A model generated the notes under the pieces. The model was not told where the DNA came from and made no database searches. It saw only the letters and a program-made list of their open reading frames with translations. Made by a program: the position numbers and the translations under genes. 64,000 nt of DNA from Ilex aquifolium (lineage: Eukaryota > Streptophyta > Magnoliopsida > Aquifoliales > Aquifoliaceae), in the NCBI GenBank assembly GCA_951799425.1, contig OX637402.1, forward strand, positions 5,174,001 to 5,238,000, read 5' to 3'. The first letter of the stretch is position 1. Every line of letters starts with the position of its first letter. Of the stretch, positions 36,600 through 48,564 are shown piece by piece.

Positions 36600-38399
36600 C
36601 TATCCCTTCTTGTTGATTTTACACTTGTGCAACTAATCTAGCCTTGTTTCAAGTTATGTTTCTCTCTTCATATTGCTTGTTTCTAAACACCCATTTTGTT
36701 CCTATTATGGATGTGTTTCTTGGTCTAGGGAATAATTCCCATACTTCAATTCTCTTGAAGTTATTTAGTTCTTCTTGCATAGCTATGATCCATGATTCAT
36801 CATTTAATGCTTCACTTATGTTTTTGGGTTCTATGTGAGACAAGAAGGTTAAGTTATTACATATATTTATAAGACTAGATCTTGTTTTGAATCCTTGTGA
36901 GGTCCCTCATGACTTGTTCTAGAGGATGATCTAAGACTTTTCTATATTCTTTTGGAAGTTCATGTGAGGAAGTCTCATTGATGTTATCAACTTTTTTATC
37001 ATGATCATCATCTACATGAAGTTGATTAAAATGAAAATTTAGATCTATATCATCATCAAAGGTCATCCTTAGTTTTAATTGTCAAAGGATCCGATTCATA
37101 AAAAAATAACATGCATATTTTCTTCAAAAACAAGAGTTCTTTTGTTGAAAACCCTATATGCTTTGCTATGTGTGGAATAACATAAGAATATGGCCTCATC
37201 GGACTTAACATCAAACTTACCTAGATGATCCTTTGTATTAAGCACATAACATTTACAAACAAAAACTTTAAAGTATCCAATCTTAAGTCTTCTATTGTTC
37301 CATAACTCATATGGGTTTTTTTTTTTAATAATAAGTCTAATTATATCTCTATTAAGGATATAGCATGAGCAATTAATGGCTTCACCCCAAAATTACTTTA
37401 GTAAGATAAATTCATTTAACATGGTTCTACTCATTTCAATAATTTTTCTATTCTTCCTTTCAACTACACAATTTTGAGGAGGTGTTGTAGGAGTCGAGAA
37501 TGCATGTCCATAGCCTTTATGTAGAAAAAAATTCTCAAACTTTGTGTTGATCAAATTTTTCCCTATGATCACTATTATCATGAGTAATCAGGTACCCTTT
37601 TTCATTTTCAACTCTCTTACAATAGTTTTTAAAGTTTTCTGTGGCATCATCTTTGTGTCTAAGGCAATAGACCCATGTATATTTAGAGTAATCATCAACA
37701 ATGACAAATGCATAGCTTTTTCCACCAAGACTAATTACATTTGAGGGTCCAAATAAATTTATATTATATGAATGAGTTCTAAGGGTCTAGATGTAGATAT
37801 GATATTCTTAGACTTAAATGTGCTCTTACATTGTTTTCCTAGTTGACATGGGTGACAAACTTTGTATTTTTCAAATCTAATTTTTGGCAAGTCAACTATT
37901 AAGTTTTTCCTAACAAGTTTGGAAAGAGTGTCCATGCTACAATGCCCTAATCTTCTATGCCAAAGCCATGATTCATTTTTTACTACGACCAAACATTTTA
38001 CATTTTGATCATATAAGTCATCAAGGTCTACAACATACACATTTTCAATTCTTTTAGCAAAAAAAATGTTGCAATTTTCTATTACGCTCTACTTTGCAAG
38101 TGTTTGCTTCAAAAATGATTTTATAACCCTTATCGCATAATTGACTAATACTAAGTAGGTTATGCTTCAAGTAATTCACCAACAACACACTTTCAATTTG
38201 GAGGGAGGATTTCTTACAAACATTACCAATTCCAATGATTTTACCATTGGCGTTGTCTCCAAAGGTAACATATCCACCCTTCTCCTTTGATAGTTGAGCA
38301 AATTTTGTTATATCACCCATCATGTGTTTTGAGAATCCATTATCAAGAAACCACTTTTTGGTTTTGTGAGTGGACTTGAAACACACCTACACAATTGAG

Positions 38400-39973
38400 T
38401 CAAACATTGGTCGTTGGTACCCATTTAGTTTTGGTCCTTCGAAGTTAGAGAATGTTTTATGCATGTACCTATTTTGATGTGATCTCCTAGAAAAGAAATT
38501 TTATGTAAGATGTTCTACTTTATGACAATAATAGCATGTTTTAGTAATTCTTTTTTACTTTGATTCTCTAACAAAGAAATTATTATAAGCCTTTTGGCTA
38601 GAGTGATTGTTAAAACCCAATCCGGATTTATCAAACACATACCTTGGGCTTGACAAAGGGCTTTTCTATTTTTTCACTTCCTCGAGTGAAATTAGAAACA
38701 ATCTTGTTTAAATCACAATTCTTTCTTTTTAAAACATTGTTTTCCTCTTGGAGCTTATCAACTAAGGAAGAGTCTTGTGATTCCTTTTTCAAATTAACAT
38801 TTTTAACTTTGAGTTTTTCATTCTCAATTTTCAAAATGTCATTTTCTTTTGAAAGAGTGACAAGTTTCTTTTTGAGCTCCTTATACCTTTTGGTGATGTC
38901 AAGTAAGTCATTATGCAAATCAAGCATGACATCATAAATTTCATTCGTAGTAAGCTCATTTTCTTCTTGTGGTTTAGAGTTTACCTCATCACCTTCTTCC
39001 ATAGTCATGAAGCAAAGATTTGCCGTTTCTTGATCTCTTCATGATCTAAATCGCTATCACTATCACTCCAAGTTAACTTCATAGCAACCTTCTTGAAATA
39101 TTTCTTCAATGTGGGACAATTTTGCTTGACGTGTCCCGACTTGTTGCATTTATAGCAAATCACCCCACTTTTTCTTGAATTTTCTCCTTTCTTGTAGGGC
39201 CTTGATTCTTGAGAAATCTTTTGAACTTTCTTGTGATGAAGACAAGTTCTTCATCATTTTCTTCATTCTCTTCATTGTTTTCTTCATTTGAAGCTTCGGT
39301 AGATTTGAAGGCAAAGTTTTTCTTTTCCTTCTTCTCTAGCTCCTCATCTCTCTTGATACTCATCTCATAGGTTATGAGAGAGCCCAAAAGTTCTTCTAGA
39401 GGAAGAGGCCTTGAGATCCTTTGCTTCAATGATGGCGGTTACTTTGGCATCCGAAGATCTTGGAAGTCACCTAAATATTTTTCTTACAAGATCCTCATCG
39501 CCATAAGATTTACCAAGATATTTAAGTGCATTGATAATGTTAGTAAAATGTGTAAACATTTGAGATATGCTTTCATGAGGATCCATTTCGAAAATATCAT
39601 AATCATGCACAAGCATATTTATCTTAGATTCCTTCACTCTACTAGTTCCTTCATGTGTGACTTCTAGCATATGCCATATTTGACTAGCGGTTTCACAATT
39701 AGAAATACGGTTGGATTTACTTCTATCTAGTGCATAATAGAGTGTATTCATTGCCTTGACATTATTAGTGTGTGCCTTCTTTTCATCACCAGTCCATGTT
39801 TTCTTATCACCAGTGGGCTTAGTGTATCCTTCTTCAATAATATCCCATAGTGCATGATCTAGAGACATGTATATTTTTATTCTAACTTTCCAATATGAAT
39901 AGTCATTACAATTGAAAAATGGTTGTCTAGAAATTGATTGTCATTCAACAATGTTTCCTCCTAAAGTTTCCAT
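38400..39973 (-). pseudogene. Broken gag of SIRE/copia element E
   Basis: The start is at the ATG at 39973 (METLGGN), with a TGA a few codons on. The UBN2-type copia gag core is clear at 39868-39467 (SLDHALWDIIEEGY ... ASQIWHMLEVTHEGTSRVK). A frameshift follows, then a CCHC knuckle (CYKCNKSGHVKQNC, near 39155-39110), a glutamate/lysine-rich coiled coil (39008-38631) and a decayed second knuckle (CYYCHKVEHL) near 38540. It is inactivated by stops and frameshifts. Confidence 0.85.
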
Positions 39974-40021
39974 GATCTTTTTACTCTAAATGTTGCTACA
40001 CATTTTGCTTAGAGCCCTCGT

Positions 40022-40031
40022 TCTGATACTA
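40022..40031 (-). other. tRNA-iMet primer-binding site of element E (degenerate)
   Basis: The minus strand reads TAGTATCAGA just inside the 5' LTR, one base from the canonical TGGTATCAGA. Confidence 0.75.
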
Positions 40032-40033
40032 AT

Positions 40034-41140
40034 TGTTGGACCAAATTGCAACCTAAGAGGGGTGAATTAGGTTTATAAGGCAAATACCCAATTAAAAATC
40101 CAATTTCACTAATTTTAAAATTGATTAACCTATATGATAGTTGTCAATGAGATGAGTATGATATTGTGTGTGTGTGTTAACAAGGACAATATAAAGTAAA
40201 GAGAGTGAGAGAGAGAACAAACACAATAATATATAGAGGTTTGGCCCCAACACTTTGGTCTACGTCCTCTCTTCCTTCTCCCCTTGGAGGTTACCTTTCT
40301 CTTTCTTGAATCTCTTCAATAGGTGAGATTCCAGCACCTTTACACTTGTTCTTCCTTGAGTACAATGAAAAGATTTCTCTCTTAAAAGACTCACTCAAGA
40401 AGAATACAAATCACTCTCTCTTACTTCTCAAGAATAATCTCTCAAGTCAAAAGATGAAGATAAGAAGAATGATCTTAAAAGCTTACAACAACTCAAATCT
40501 CTTAGTAATAAAGAATACAATCTCTTTTTGGTTTTAGCTCGTGATTTTTCTTGTGCAAGAAGACCCCAGAATGCCTTTGAGACTTTTATTCATAGTGGAG
40601 GTCAAAGAAGGATTAAAATGTTGAATATAAAAAAATTTGAATCAATTGTCAAAGCCTCATCTAGGATACCGGATGGTATGCCAGATTGTTACCATTGCCT
40701 TATAACAGCTACATCTGGTACACCGGTTCACTTGTCCGGTATACCAGTTTGTCAGACTTCTTCATGGTTTGACCAGATACTTGAAGGTTCCGAGGTTTGT
40801 CGGTTCCCCAACCGGTATGTCGGTTTGCCATAGAAGCTTTGCCAGTTCATTAAAGGATACTAGGTGAAGATATTGTAAGCTTTGGAGCTTTGGAGCTTTG
40901 TTGGTTCCACATCCAGTATGTCGGTTCATCCATCTGGTATGCTGGTTCATCAATCAGGCATACCAGACACTATGTTTTGCATACAGATTTCTCCTGCTGT
41001 CTTCCACTTTTCTTTTTCCTTGTATCTTGCCTTCTTGCCACCAATTATAATTTATCCACTACACATCTAATCCACATATTAGATTATGCTTAGATGTTTA
41101 TCATTATCAAAATAATGCTCAATCAAGCATTGGGTCAACA
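40034..41140 (-). mobile_element. 5' LTR of SIRE/copia element E
   Basis: 1107 bp, TGTTGGACC to GGGTCAACA, aligning over its full length with 26921-30999 (minus B3) with scattered differences. The SIRE-typical CACCCC-rich block next to the primer site is present. Its TATA region has decayed to TTATTCATAG where the 3' LTR has TATTTATAG. Confidence 0.9.
40655..40975. repeat. Palindrome cluster of the E 5' LTR (CCGGTATACC)
   Basis: It contains CCGGTATACCAG at 40736-40747 plus GGTACACCGG, AACCGGTATG, CCAGTATG and GGCATACC relatives. It is collinear with 30525-30836 but with point differences in both. Confidence 0.8.
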
Positions 41141-41145
41141 CCTAG

Positions 41146-41243
41146 CACTTCACATGACTAGCACATAGACCTATACCTACATCTTCCCTTGCTTAGTGGA
41201 CAGCTATTATGGACGCATTAGGTCATATTCAGAGTAGTGTAGG
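41146..41243 (+). pseudogene. Broken aORF of element C, part 3
   Basis: 98 bp between the insertions of E and B4. It is readable as the start of the C-terminal helix region (MDALGHIQSSV), which aligns with TMDDLDQVHHSV of the E aORF. A stop lies shortly before. It ends at the imperfect TSD of B4 (GTAGG). Confidence 0.55.
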
Positions 41244-41570
41244 CGTGACGCCCCTAGAATCGAGGGTCCTTTGTCAACCCGTTGATCACCCATCAACACA
41301 CGGAAGTACACGTGAGTATCGCATAACCCAACACCATTGCAATAACATCCCATCCACCGGGATCATAAACAACACAACATTTGGGCAGAGTCTTCCTTGT
41401 ACCAGGCACTCCCAAACGCATAACCTGTGTACATATATATTACATGACCATTTCAAGGTCCAACATACATCAATTTCCGCTTGATTTTACTCCATTTACA
41501 TCCTTAAAAAAAAAGGACTCAAGGCCCGAAGGCTTGGCAAGACCATTTCAATTTTTTGAAAATTTCAGGT

Positions 41571-41704
41571 GACCTACTGGTAGAAAAACAATGTTCTACC
41601 GGTAGGAAAACTCACTAGAAAACTTCTATTGGTAGAAGATTGGCATTCTACCGGTAGAAGAGCTCACTGGAAAACTTCTACTGGTAGAAGATTGACGTTC
41701 TACC
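41571..41704. repeat. Palindrome cluster of LTR B4, left part (TTCTACCGGTAGAA)
   Basis: CTACCGGTAG lies at 41596-41605 and the perfect 14-mer TTCTACCGGTAGAA at 41646-41659, with CTACTGGTAG variants between. The cluster runs into the A3 insertion and resumes at 44136. Confidence 0.9.
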
Positions 41705-44135
41705 TGTAACGCCCCAAATACCACCCTGGACAGCATTACATTCTAAAACCATTCATAGCATGAGAGCAACTAACTATATATCCATCAAATAAGAAACATC
41801 ATAGATTTAACAAAATTTGGGCAGAGTCTCCTTTGTACGGGAAGTTCTACCCAAAAACACAACCTGTGCAATTATATTAACTTGACCACACAGGGTCCAT
41901 TTAACCATCCAATAACAATAAAATTCCATTTACCATCTATACTATCCATAATGTTATCCCAAAAGAATAGGCCAAGTATGGCAATTACATTCCCAAAAGA
42001 ATTACATGAATATATCACAGCGGAATTCCAAAAGAATCTAGACTTTACATTGTTCAGAAATAAATCTCCTAGTCTAGAACAAAAATAAGCTACATCTCTA
42101 GATGTCCCACTCAGGATCTAGGTACCCCTCCAATGAGGCGTCCCCAAGGCCCGGCTCATTAGCGCCAAGCTCCTCCTCGATAGCATAATCTGAAAAATGT
42201 TAATTGTAGGAGATGAGCACGAAGCTCTGTAGCAAAATCTTCCCAAACTCAAACAAGGTTTAGAAAATTATATTAAAACAGTTCGGTCTCATTTTCACAA
42301 ATAGCATATATGAATTTTGAAGTAAAAACAGGACATTTTAAATAGATCTCAGGTTTACGTATTCACAATAATTTAAATGGACAGTAAAACCAAGTCATCA
42401 TTAACCACCATCCCCGTTTCCAACAAGTTCTTGTGGAGTCCCATACCTCCACAAGCTCTTGTTGGAAACCATTCCGTAACAATAATAATAATCTCATAAT
42501 CTCATGTATATTGATTCATCCCCGTACCATGTATGTTGATTGCTTCTCATGAATCTACCCAACGATTATACCTAGTCCACCTATTTACATCATAATCACA
42601 AGCACTATAGGAAAGGGCGTCTACCATCCCAATGGCAGTGACGAGTCCCTTCCTAGGAAAAGTATACTATCCCTTGTTCGAACTCCAGTGAACGATAGTG
42701 GTTTCATTACCAAATGACAACCCACTACAAGTGCTAGGAAACCATCTCACCCCCACTGGGGTAGACTAACCTCTAACACTCTAAGGCATCTCTCGAAGGC
42801 AATCCAAGTCCCTCACAACAACCATACAATTGAGGAAACCAACATATTCTCAATTCATCAACATTTCAAGGAATTACCAAATTCCACAATTTCTAATATA
42901 ATGTTTCATAATATGATGGAAGAAAATGAGCAAGAGATCATCATAAGTAACATTTTGGTGTACAATATCAAACACTAAAGTTTTGAAAGCAATACCAAGG
43001 GAAAATAGAGGGAAAAGTCCATTTCTCTTTAAAACCAAGGTTTGAAGATGAAAAGGAGAAATTTAATAGTTACCCAACCATCACAATGTTCAAAACATGG
43101 CATTTATTTCAAGAGGAACAAGAATCATGTATTTAATAGCAAGTACATATGATTTTAAACCAAAAGAATACATATAATGTAGCCCTAGCCTCAATGTAAG
43201 AACATAGGAAGAAATCCCCTACCTCTTAGTTGTAGCTTCAATCTAAGACTCAAGCTTCAAAATCTTCCTATTCTCCTTCCTTTTTCCTCTTAATTTCGTC
43301 CTCCTAGGGTTTCAAGAGATTTGGGTGAGAGTGATTGAAGAATAGAAGAAAAGAAATGGGTGGGGAAGTGAGATTTTTGAGAAATCTAGGGTTTGATCTT
43401 CGCAAATGATGTAAATCTCTCTCTTGGATGTGTTTTTCTCTTCCTCTCTTCTCCTCTCAAGCTATCTAGGGTTTGGAGTGGTGTAATTAAGGCTAAGGAG
43501 GTGACAAAATGTATTTATAGTGGAGAAAAAATCGAGGGTTCGCGAACTAAAAAAATTCGGATTTTTACAGTGGCTACCGGTAGCTCGGACACACTGGACC
43601 ATTGGCTACCGGTAGCTGATTTTGGCTACCAGTAGTCACTACCCAGATTTTCTACTTCCACTTCCAGTGCATTTTTGACCCATTTAGAGGTCGAATTGGA
43701 AAATTTTCATGAGATACACTTTTGTAGCCCTAGATGTCTACTATCTACTGTCAAAATTTCAGGTCATTTGAAATTAAGAATAAAAAGTTATGATAGAAAT
43801 AGTAGAAAGTGTCCAAAATCCTTTATACCCAAATTTTCTCTAAAATGTGTTTTAACTCCAAAATACTTCCTAACTTCTAATACACCCCATATTACCTCTC
43901 CCATGGTTTTTCGACCTTCCGGACTCAATGGAAACCTTATTTTGACCTAAAAACCTTTAGAAACTTGTCTATTCACCCTTTCCAAGTTTAAACATCTTCG
44001 AAGCTTAACTTCCCAATCAATTCGCATCTCTAGTTTTTATTCCTATCGTCACTACTCATATCCATGTTTTTACAACAATTATTTACTATATATATCTATA
44101 TACATATCTATAAAAGAAAAATACGGGGTGTTACA
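41705..44135 (-). mobile_element. Solo LTR A3
   Basis: 2431 bp, TGTAACGCCCC to GGGGTGTTACA, with perfect TSDs CTACC (41700-41704 and 44136-44140). The TSD is exactly half of the palindrome CTACCGGTAG of the host LTR B4. TATAAATA on the minus strand lies at plus-strand 43512-43519. Confidence 0.93.
43571..43640. repeat. Palindrome cluster of LTR A3 (GCTACCGGTAGC)
   Basis: Perfect 12-mers GCTACCGGTAGC lie at 43573-43584 and 43605-43616, then a degenerate GGCTACCAGTAGTC at 43624. It starts about 55 bp upstream of the TATA box in minus-strand sense. Confidence 0.9.
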
Positions 44136-44205
44136 CTACCGGTAGAAGAGCTCACTAGAAAACTTCTACCGGTAGGTAATCAACGATCTACCGGTAGATC
44201 ACCCC
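44136..44205. repeat. Palindrome cluster of LTR B4, right part (GATCTACCGGTAGATC)
   Basis: This is the continuation of the cluster split by A3: CTACCGGTAG at 44166-44175 and the perfect 16-mer GATCTACCGGTAGATC at 44185-44200. Confidence 0.9.
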
Positions 44206-46257
44206 AGTTTTCTCCCGATTCGATCCTTTTTCAATTCCAGCTCTTCCAATCTCATACAACATCAACCCAAACTCATATAAAATACAATTTTACACAAAAC
44301 ATAGTTCATATGAGTTCATTTTACAATCCTTTACAATATTACATGTCCAAAAACTAAATTACATGTTTGTTTTATAAAAACGTAATTTAAAGCCACATTC
44401 CAGCTTTTCTTCATTAATGAGAGCCCAAGTGAGAGCCATCCACCGACGCTTGTCCCGCACCTGAAATGTTGTTCCCATAAAGGGTGAGCCACGCTCAATA
44501 TGGTATCTCTTAAAGAGGCTACTCCCCAACCTAGATGCATATGAAATGCTCACATGCAATTTATCAATCAAGCAAATAATCCATTCAAGAATATGCAATT
44601 CATAATGAAATTCTCTATGCCGTGCCATGTTATGAGACGAGACTCACACATGCAACTCAACTTGAGCCTTCATCGGCTCCCATAACACATGCAATGCCAT
44701 GCGTATGAATCTGGGCATTCCAATCCCCTACCATTGATGTTACACATCCAATGACTATTAAAATTCTCGGGTCTTTCTTGGGGTGGGTATTTATGGACTT
44801 ACACCAATGGGCACCCAATTGACACGACATTTATGGACTTCCATCAACGGCTCTGCATACACCGACACACTTTATGGACTCAATACCAACGGAGTACGTA
44901 TCCAAATCACCAGGTTTTGCACCAGAGAGACAGTCTAGCCCTTCTTGCTAACCCCGACCCTATTGTCAATGCAACCCGTGCGACTCAATCGAACCTTGGT
45001 CCAACTTTTCCAAGCCCAAGCATCATCCACCAAGAGTGGTGTTTGATCAAAACCTTGCACACACCCACACTCATGTCACACGCCCATGAATGTGATGTTT
45101 TCCGTGCATATGCAAATGTGATGTACAATTATAAATCTCAAGTCATGTTTAATATGTCATGAGTACATTATGAACAACTTCAATATCCATCAACATATTC
45201 CATGGTCAATTACATCATAGGCATATAACCACCATCAACAACCTTACCAAAGCATGTTATAACATTGTCAATTCAATTGACACACTTAATCAACATAGGC
45301 ATTTTATCAAACACCTTCAAGGCATAATTATAAACACATAGCATGCTTCTTCCACCACATATCTCAAGAAATCACAAACAAGTAATTTCAACAACCCAAT
45401 TCATGCTAGAATTGATTTTTAACCATTCTTATACCCATTTTCCATATTTCAACTACCATAGGTATGTGCTATACATGATATTACATCTCTAATACCCTAC
45501 CCATTTCATATTTCAACCCTAAGTTAAAAATAAACCTAATTAGGAAAGGAACCCTACCTCTTGAAGCGTAATACACGTAGTAGGAAGCTCCCAAGAACCC
45601 AAATCAAGCCTTGAACATTGATTTCAAAAATCTCATCTTTTGGAATTTGTCAAAATTCATGCTTTTTGGTACGTAGGCATAGCCCTCGTCGCGTAGATGA
45701 ACTTTGGTTCTTGGCCCAAGTCGATTTGACGAGTGGTTGGCCCTAGATCGTAGAGAGAAGCTTGAAGAATTCCTTGATTTTTCCTTTCTTCTTCCCTCTC
45801 TCTTTCAAACGAAAAACCCAGCTGAGATTGGGGAAACAATTTGATTTTTCTTCCCCTTTTATACTTTCCAAACACTTGGTCCTCGTTGCGTCACACGCTC
45901 GCCTTTCTCAGGTTCGATTTCGTCCTGAATAATTGAATCTCGTCCCGATCCAAGTTTAATATATTTTTATTTGAACTTAATTTAAATTATTTTTCACTTT
46001 TCACAATTTAATCCTCGGTCGCGTTTATTTTGGTCACGTGACACCTGATCGCCTCGTAAAACGCAAAAAATCTAACTATATCGTAATTCAACATAAATAG
46101 ACTGGGTAACTAGATTTTGCGAGACGAATCCAACGGTGAGATCCGTTTCATCATCTGAGTTCTAGAAAAATTTGAGTTTTCAACCCTCATCGTAGTGGCA
46201 ATTACCGTTTTGCCCTTATTTATAAAAATTCAAAATTTTCCCGGGTTTTACAGCAGG

Positions 46258-46587
46258 TGAGGAACACAGTCTCACGAATCTCAGACTTGATTCTCTTGAT
46301 GGGAGATTTTTTGGGATTGAGATCGATTAGCCGGCTGATAAGGCGTGTCAGGCAGATGCTATATAATGCGTGATTTATTGATGAAGATGAAGAGCCTGAG
46401 GTACAACCACAAGATGGTGATTATGATGGTGGGAATGATGCGGCTACAAAAGCTGCTTAGAGACTTAGTATAGGACCATATGAGAACTTTTGAGGGTTTT
46501 AATTCATTCATGGTATTGTACTTGAGTGCTCCAATTTGTTTTGCTTGCTTTTTTTTTTTTTTTTTGTGACACATTCTTTGTCATATG
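46258..46587 (+). pseudogene. Broken aORF of element C, part 4, and 3' flank
   Basis: It resumes the aORF after B4 with about 30 readable codons (EEHSLTNLRLDSLDGRFFG) that continue part 3 in frame. A TAG follows, then a decayed acidic stretch. From about 46460 on it is AT-rich 3' sequence with a T run (46543-46565). It ends at the ATATG TSD of the F solo LTR. Confidence 0.55.
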
Positions 46588-48262
46588 TGATTAGCACAAA
46601 AGTTTGCATATTTTATGTACCATTACATCCCTTCTTCACTTTCTTTTGTAGTTAAAATGAGCGGAATATCACCGTTCGATGCATTTAATGGAGTTTTGAT
46701 ATGTTTACAAGAAAAGGGGTTCAAATGGTGCCTTTTAGGCTTTATCATGATGCTTGAGTTGAGTGGAGATGAGGTGGAGGCCGGATGAGAGCTCAGGTGG
46801 TGAAGGAACCAAGAAATCAGTAAAACAAGGAAAAACCTACCGGTAGGCCATACCGGTAGGTTTTGGCTACTGTCCTGCACCTACCGCCAAACCTACCGAT
46901 AGGTTTTGCCCAATGGAGTGAAACCTACCGGTAGTTTTCCATCGACCTACCGGTAGGTTTTACTGAAATCGCCAGATTCTGCATGTCAAGCTCTGTAACC
47001 TTGGGGGTCCCACCAAGCACACTCCCACTTGTCCCTGACACTCCTTACACACTGGACATCCCTTCCTCAACCTACATTGGAATTTTGGAGCTTTGGACAT
47101 TAATGAGGAGAGAGGAGAGAGAAGATGCTGGGTGTGCAGGCATAGCCTGTACCAACCCATCCCTTTCAGCCCCTATGGATGGAGATCACATCACACAGCT
47201 AGGGGACACTCCATGGACATTTTTGGCAAGATCCACCACCATTATGCATTATTAGATAGTATTACATTGAATATAGAGAGAGAGAGAGAGAGTCCAAGGA
47301 AGAAGATGAATAGTGCTAGAGAGAGAAGTTAATATTTTTGCATTTTCCTTCCATACATTATCTTGTAATCCTTGGTAAGAATCTTCTAAGCTTGGTCCTT
47401 AGTCTTTAATGTCATTTATTGCATGTTGCTTTCAAGTTTAATATTTCATTCAAGCTTTCACCATTAATGCATTCAAGTTCTTAATTTCTTAGTTTTAAAA
47501 TGGGTATTAAATGCATTCTCTTTTAGCTTATGTTTCTTGCATTAACTTAGCAAAAATCTTCATTTCTCTACAATGTCTTTCCATTTCATTATTGTCTTTG
47601 CATTAAGTATGAGTAGCAAAGATTTTAAGTTGGTTAATCCAAGGGAGACCTCTTATTGGGTATGCCATTTCAACTCATCTTCTTTCCTCCTCTCATTGTA
47701 CGATGGTTCGGTTTGACTGGGTTGGGTGTGGACATGGTTGTGAGTCTTTGATATCCCGTAGACTTGTCACGGGCTATGCTTGGATCCTCACATCCATCTC
47801 GTCCTTAACTTCCCACGAATCAATCGAGCATCTAGGCACCATTGGAGGAAGGTTTCGAGTTGACTTGGCATTCCCGTTGGAGTGAACCTTTTGGATTAGC
47901 CAACACTTTTCCCATTTAAATTCCATTAAGATACAATCACTCACCAAACTTCCAACAACAAAATATTTTTAATCTTTCCCTTTTTTTACCAAAATCACCT
48001 TCAACACGATTCACATCCTTCCCTGAGGAGACGACCTTGGAATACTTTCCAATTAAAACATGATATTCAAAAGACTCCCTACGCTTGGGGAGCATTTTTG
48101 TTCAACCCACACATTTTTCACTTCATTCATCCACCATTCCGTTGCCATTTCTTTTGACATCATTCCAAGGGAGAGTGACAATCCCTTCACACATACGACA
48201 TACACAATTTGAGGGTGATGTCTGGACCTTAGGGAATATACTACAACGGAAACCAACAAGCA
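46588..48262 (+). mobile_element. Solo LTR of family F
   Basis: 1675 bp, TGATTAGCAC to CCAACAAGCA, with perfect TSDs ATATG (46583-46587 and 48263-48267). It is homologous, in inverse orientation, to the LTRs of element F (61783-63608), but diverged. It shares the GGTCCCACC, CTATGGATGG, TACGATGGTTCGG and CTCCAACGG-type blocks. There is no primer site or polypurine tract at either side, so it is a solo LTR. Confidence 0.85.
46831..46962. repeat. Palindrome cluster of the F solo LTR (CCTACCGGTAGG)
   Basis: CCTACCGGTAGG occurs at 46836-46847 and 46946-46957, with CATACCGGTAGG, CCTACCGATAGG and CCTACCGGTAGT variants between. It is at the position of the cluster in the LTRs of element F. Confidence 0.88.
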
Positions 48263-48267
48263 ATATG

Positions 48268-48482
48268 CTTTGATTTTTCTATCATTCTAGACTTTGAGTT
48301 ATATGTCTTGTTTTTCCTTTTCTTTATTCTATATTCCTATTCTTGCTAGATGCTTTGTCATGTTATCTCTTGGTTATACCTTATTTCTTACCTTCATTGT
48401 TATGCTTGTGTTTGGAATAATTTTGGGAGAAATTTGTGTTGCTAGCTAGGATTAGTTGCATGGGAATAGAGTAAGGGGAGTT
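48268..48482 (+). mobile_element. 3' end of element C with polypurine-like tract
   Basis: AT-rich, non-coding. It ends in GAATAGAGTAAGGGGAGTT (48464-48482), a purine-rich tract placed like a polypurine tract before TGTTGACA at 48483. This would be the 3' end of the internal region of C, but a proper C-type 3' LTR does not follow. Confidence 0.45.
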
Positions 48483-48564
48483 TGTTGACATACTCAGGGT
48501 GAGTACCTTCACAAACTTGACATGGATTCATCTATTTTACACTTGTTATTTGCTTGTGTCAACA
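48483..48564. other. 82-bp unit with TGTTGACA/TGTCAACA ends at an inverted junction
   Basis: The unit begins TGTTGACA (48483-48490) and ends TGTCAACA (48557-48564), an 8-bp inverted repeat. It is flanked outside by a purine tract on the left and a pyrimidine-rich tract on the right, so both sides look like polypurine tracts pointing inward. It may be a fusion of two 3' LTR ends. No TSD is seen. Confidence 0.4.

Larger units (their letters stand above)
33127..38386 (-). pseudogene. Broken pol of SIRE/copia element E, interrupted by A2
   Basis: Order on the minus strand: protease region (38386-38054; active site reads LDNG instead of LDSG), integrase zinc region (WHRRLGH ... CHPCQLGK, 38040-37759), end of the integrase core (37581-37393), RT start (SWIIAMQEELNNF, 36843-36649), RT (DYDETFAPVARLEAIRMLLA, from 34446), the YVDD box (34125 onward) and RNase H down to the TAA at 33127. 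Solo LTR A2 splits RT at 34415-36599. Many stops and frameshifts are present, including a TAG in the NPIQHSRTKHIE block of RNase H. It is clearly copia-ordered (INT before RT) and inactive. Confidence 0.9.
41244..46252 (-). mobile_element. Solo LTR B4, interrupted by A3
   Basis: It starts CGTGACGCCCC (TG decayed to CG) and ends CCGGGTTTTACA. The TSDs are GTAGG (41239-41243) and GCAGG (46253-46257), one transition apart. Without A3 it is about 2.57 kb. A TATAAAAGG box on the minus strand (plus-strand 45857-45863) is about 390 nt from the LTR start, as in B2 and B3. Confidence 0.88.
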
